Source: Sphingobacterium rhinopitheci
Lineage (GTDB): Bacteria > Bacteroidota > Bacteroidia > Sphingobacteriales > Sphingobacteriaceae
Direction of reading: 5' to 3'
Assembly: GCF_022627575.1 (NCBI RefSeq)
Contig: NZ_JADEYQ010000004.1
Coordinates: 1 to 64,000 of the forward strand
Length of the DNA: 64,000 nt
Shown one piece after another: positions 63,972-64,000 of this stretch (the stretch's first letter is position 1; every line of letters begins with the position of its first letter). The position numbers and the translations under genes are program-made. The notes beneath the pieces are model-generated. The model worked only from the letters and a program-made list of their open reading frames with translations. It did no database searches and had not been told where the DNA came from.

Positions 63972-64000
63972 CAGTTTAAGTCCTGAAATGAAGAGAAGTT

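Noticed and set aside
1-64000. CRISPR array, prophage, toxin-antitoxin or secretion cluster
   Set aside because: No regularly spaced repeats, no phage structural or integrase genes, and no recognisable toxin-antitoxin pair were seen; the only mobile DNA is the ISL3 transposase and the IS1182 relic.

Overview
The window is AT-rich chromosomal DNA from a member of the Bacteroidota, most likely Sphingobacteriaceae (Sphingobacterium- or Pedobacter-like). The evidence is a SusC/SusD pair, a fimbrillin-type lipoprotein, HmuY, DUF5687, DUF6607 and DUF1080 genes, -7 boxes of the form TAnnTTTG, few Shine-Dalgarno sequences, and short strongly AT-rich gaps. No rRNA genes, CRISPR array, prophage or replication origin is seen.

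Layout. 1-3450: the truncated 3' part of an ISL3-type transposase, then two tRNA-His(GTG) genes inside a 98-bp perfect direct repeat. The repeat brackets 2.2 kb that holds a 61-aa unknown gene, a decayed IS1182-type transposase end and a surface-sugar acyltransferase. 3.5-11.8 kb: htpG, a two-gene fimbrillin unit (including a 59-aa gene), a well-folded leader RNA in front of an 88-aa unknown gene, a DUF2891 lipoprotein, an RhlE-like helicase, and rpmA/rplU. 12.1-18.9 kb: a SusC/SusD pair and an ECF sigma factor operon. 19.2-23.3 kb: small heat-shock protein, folB, a DUF1080 protein and a DPP-IV-like peptidase. 23.9-26.6 kb: a sodium:solute symporter plus a complete myo-inositol oxygenase. 26.9-33.8 kb: FUSC membrane protein, YpdA reductase, TetR, murB, a second ECF sigma factor, a cytochrome b5-like protein and a PfkB kinase. 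33.8-38.1 kb: two tRNA-Asn(GTT) genes bracketing a broken susC stub, a tandem DUF1080 protein and a Gfo/Idh oxidoreductase. 38.2-44.4 kb: asnB, nth, recA, a phosphoesterase and a DAACS carrier. 44.5-49.7 kb: a heme-uptake cluster (AraC regulator, DUF6607, TonB receptor, HmuY). 50-57.5 kb: Fe-S protein, ABC/DUF5687 exporter, pruA, AraC, sod, tadA, csaA and a CsbD-like protein. 57.5-64 kb: OMP, cytochrome b, hypA, hypB, topB and dgt.

How genes work together. The inositol module (symporter to oxygenase to glucuronate) and the DUF1080/oxidoreductase module share an exact 16-bp palindrome-containing site placed about 150 bp before each first gene. This points to one LacI-type regulator for both. 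The heme cluster has a TCTAAAT-type repeat at both of its promoters, consistent with iron or heme control. hypA/hypB and a hydrogenase-type cytochrome b occur here with no hydrogenase structural gene in the window.

The best candidate for something undescribed is the structured RNA at about 7780-7940. It has its own strong promoter, a perfect 10-bp closing stem, a predicted internal pseudoknot, and a competing hairpin that would bury the start codon of the 88-aa gene.
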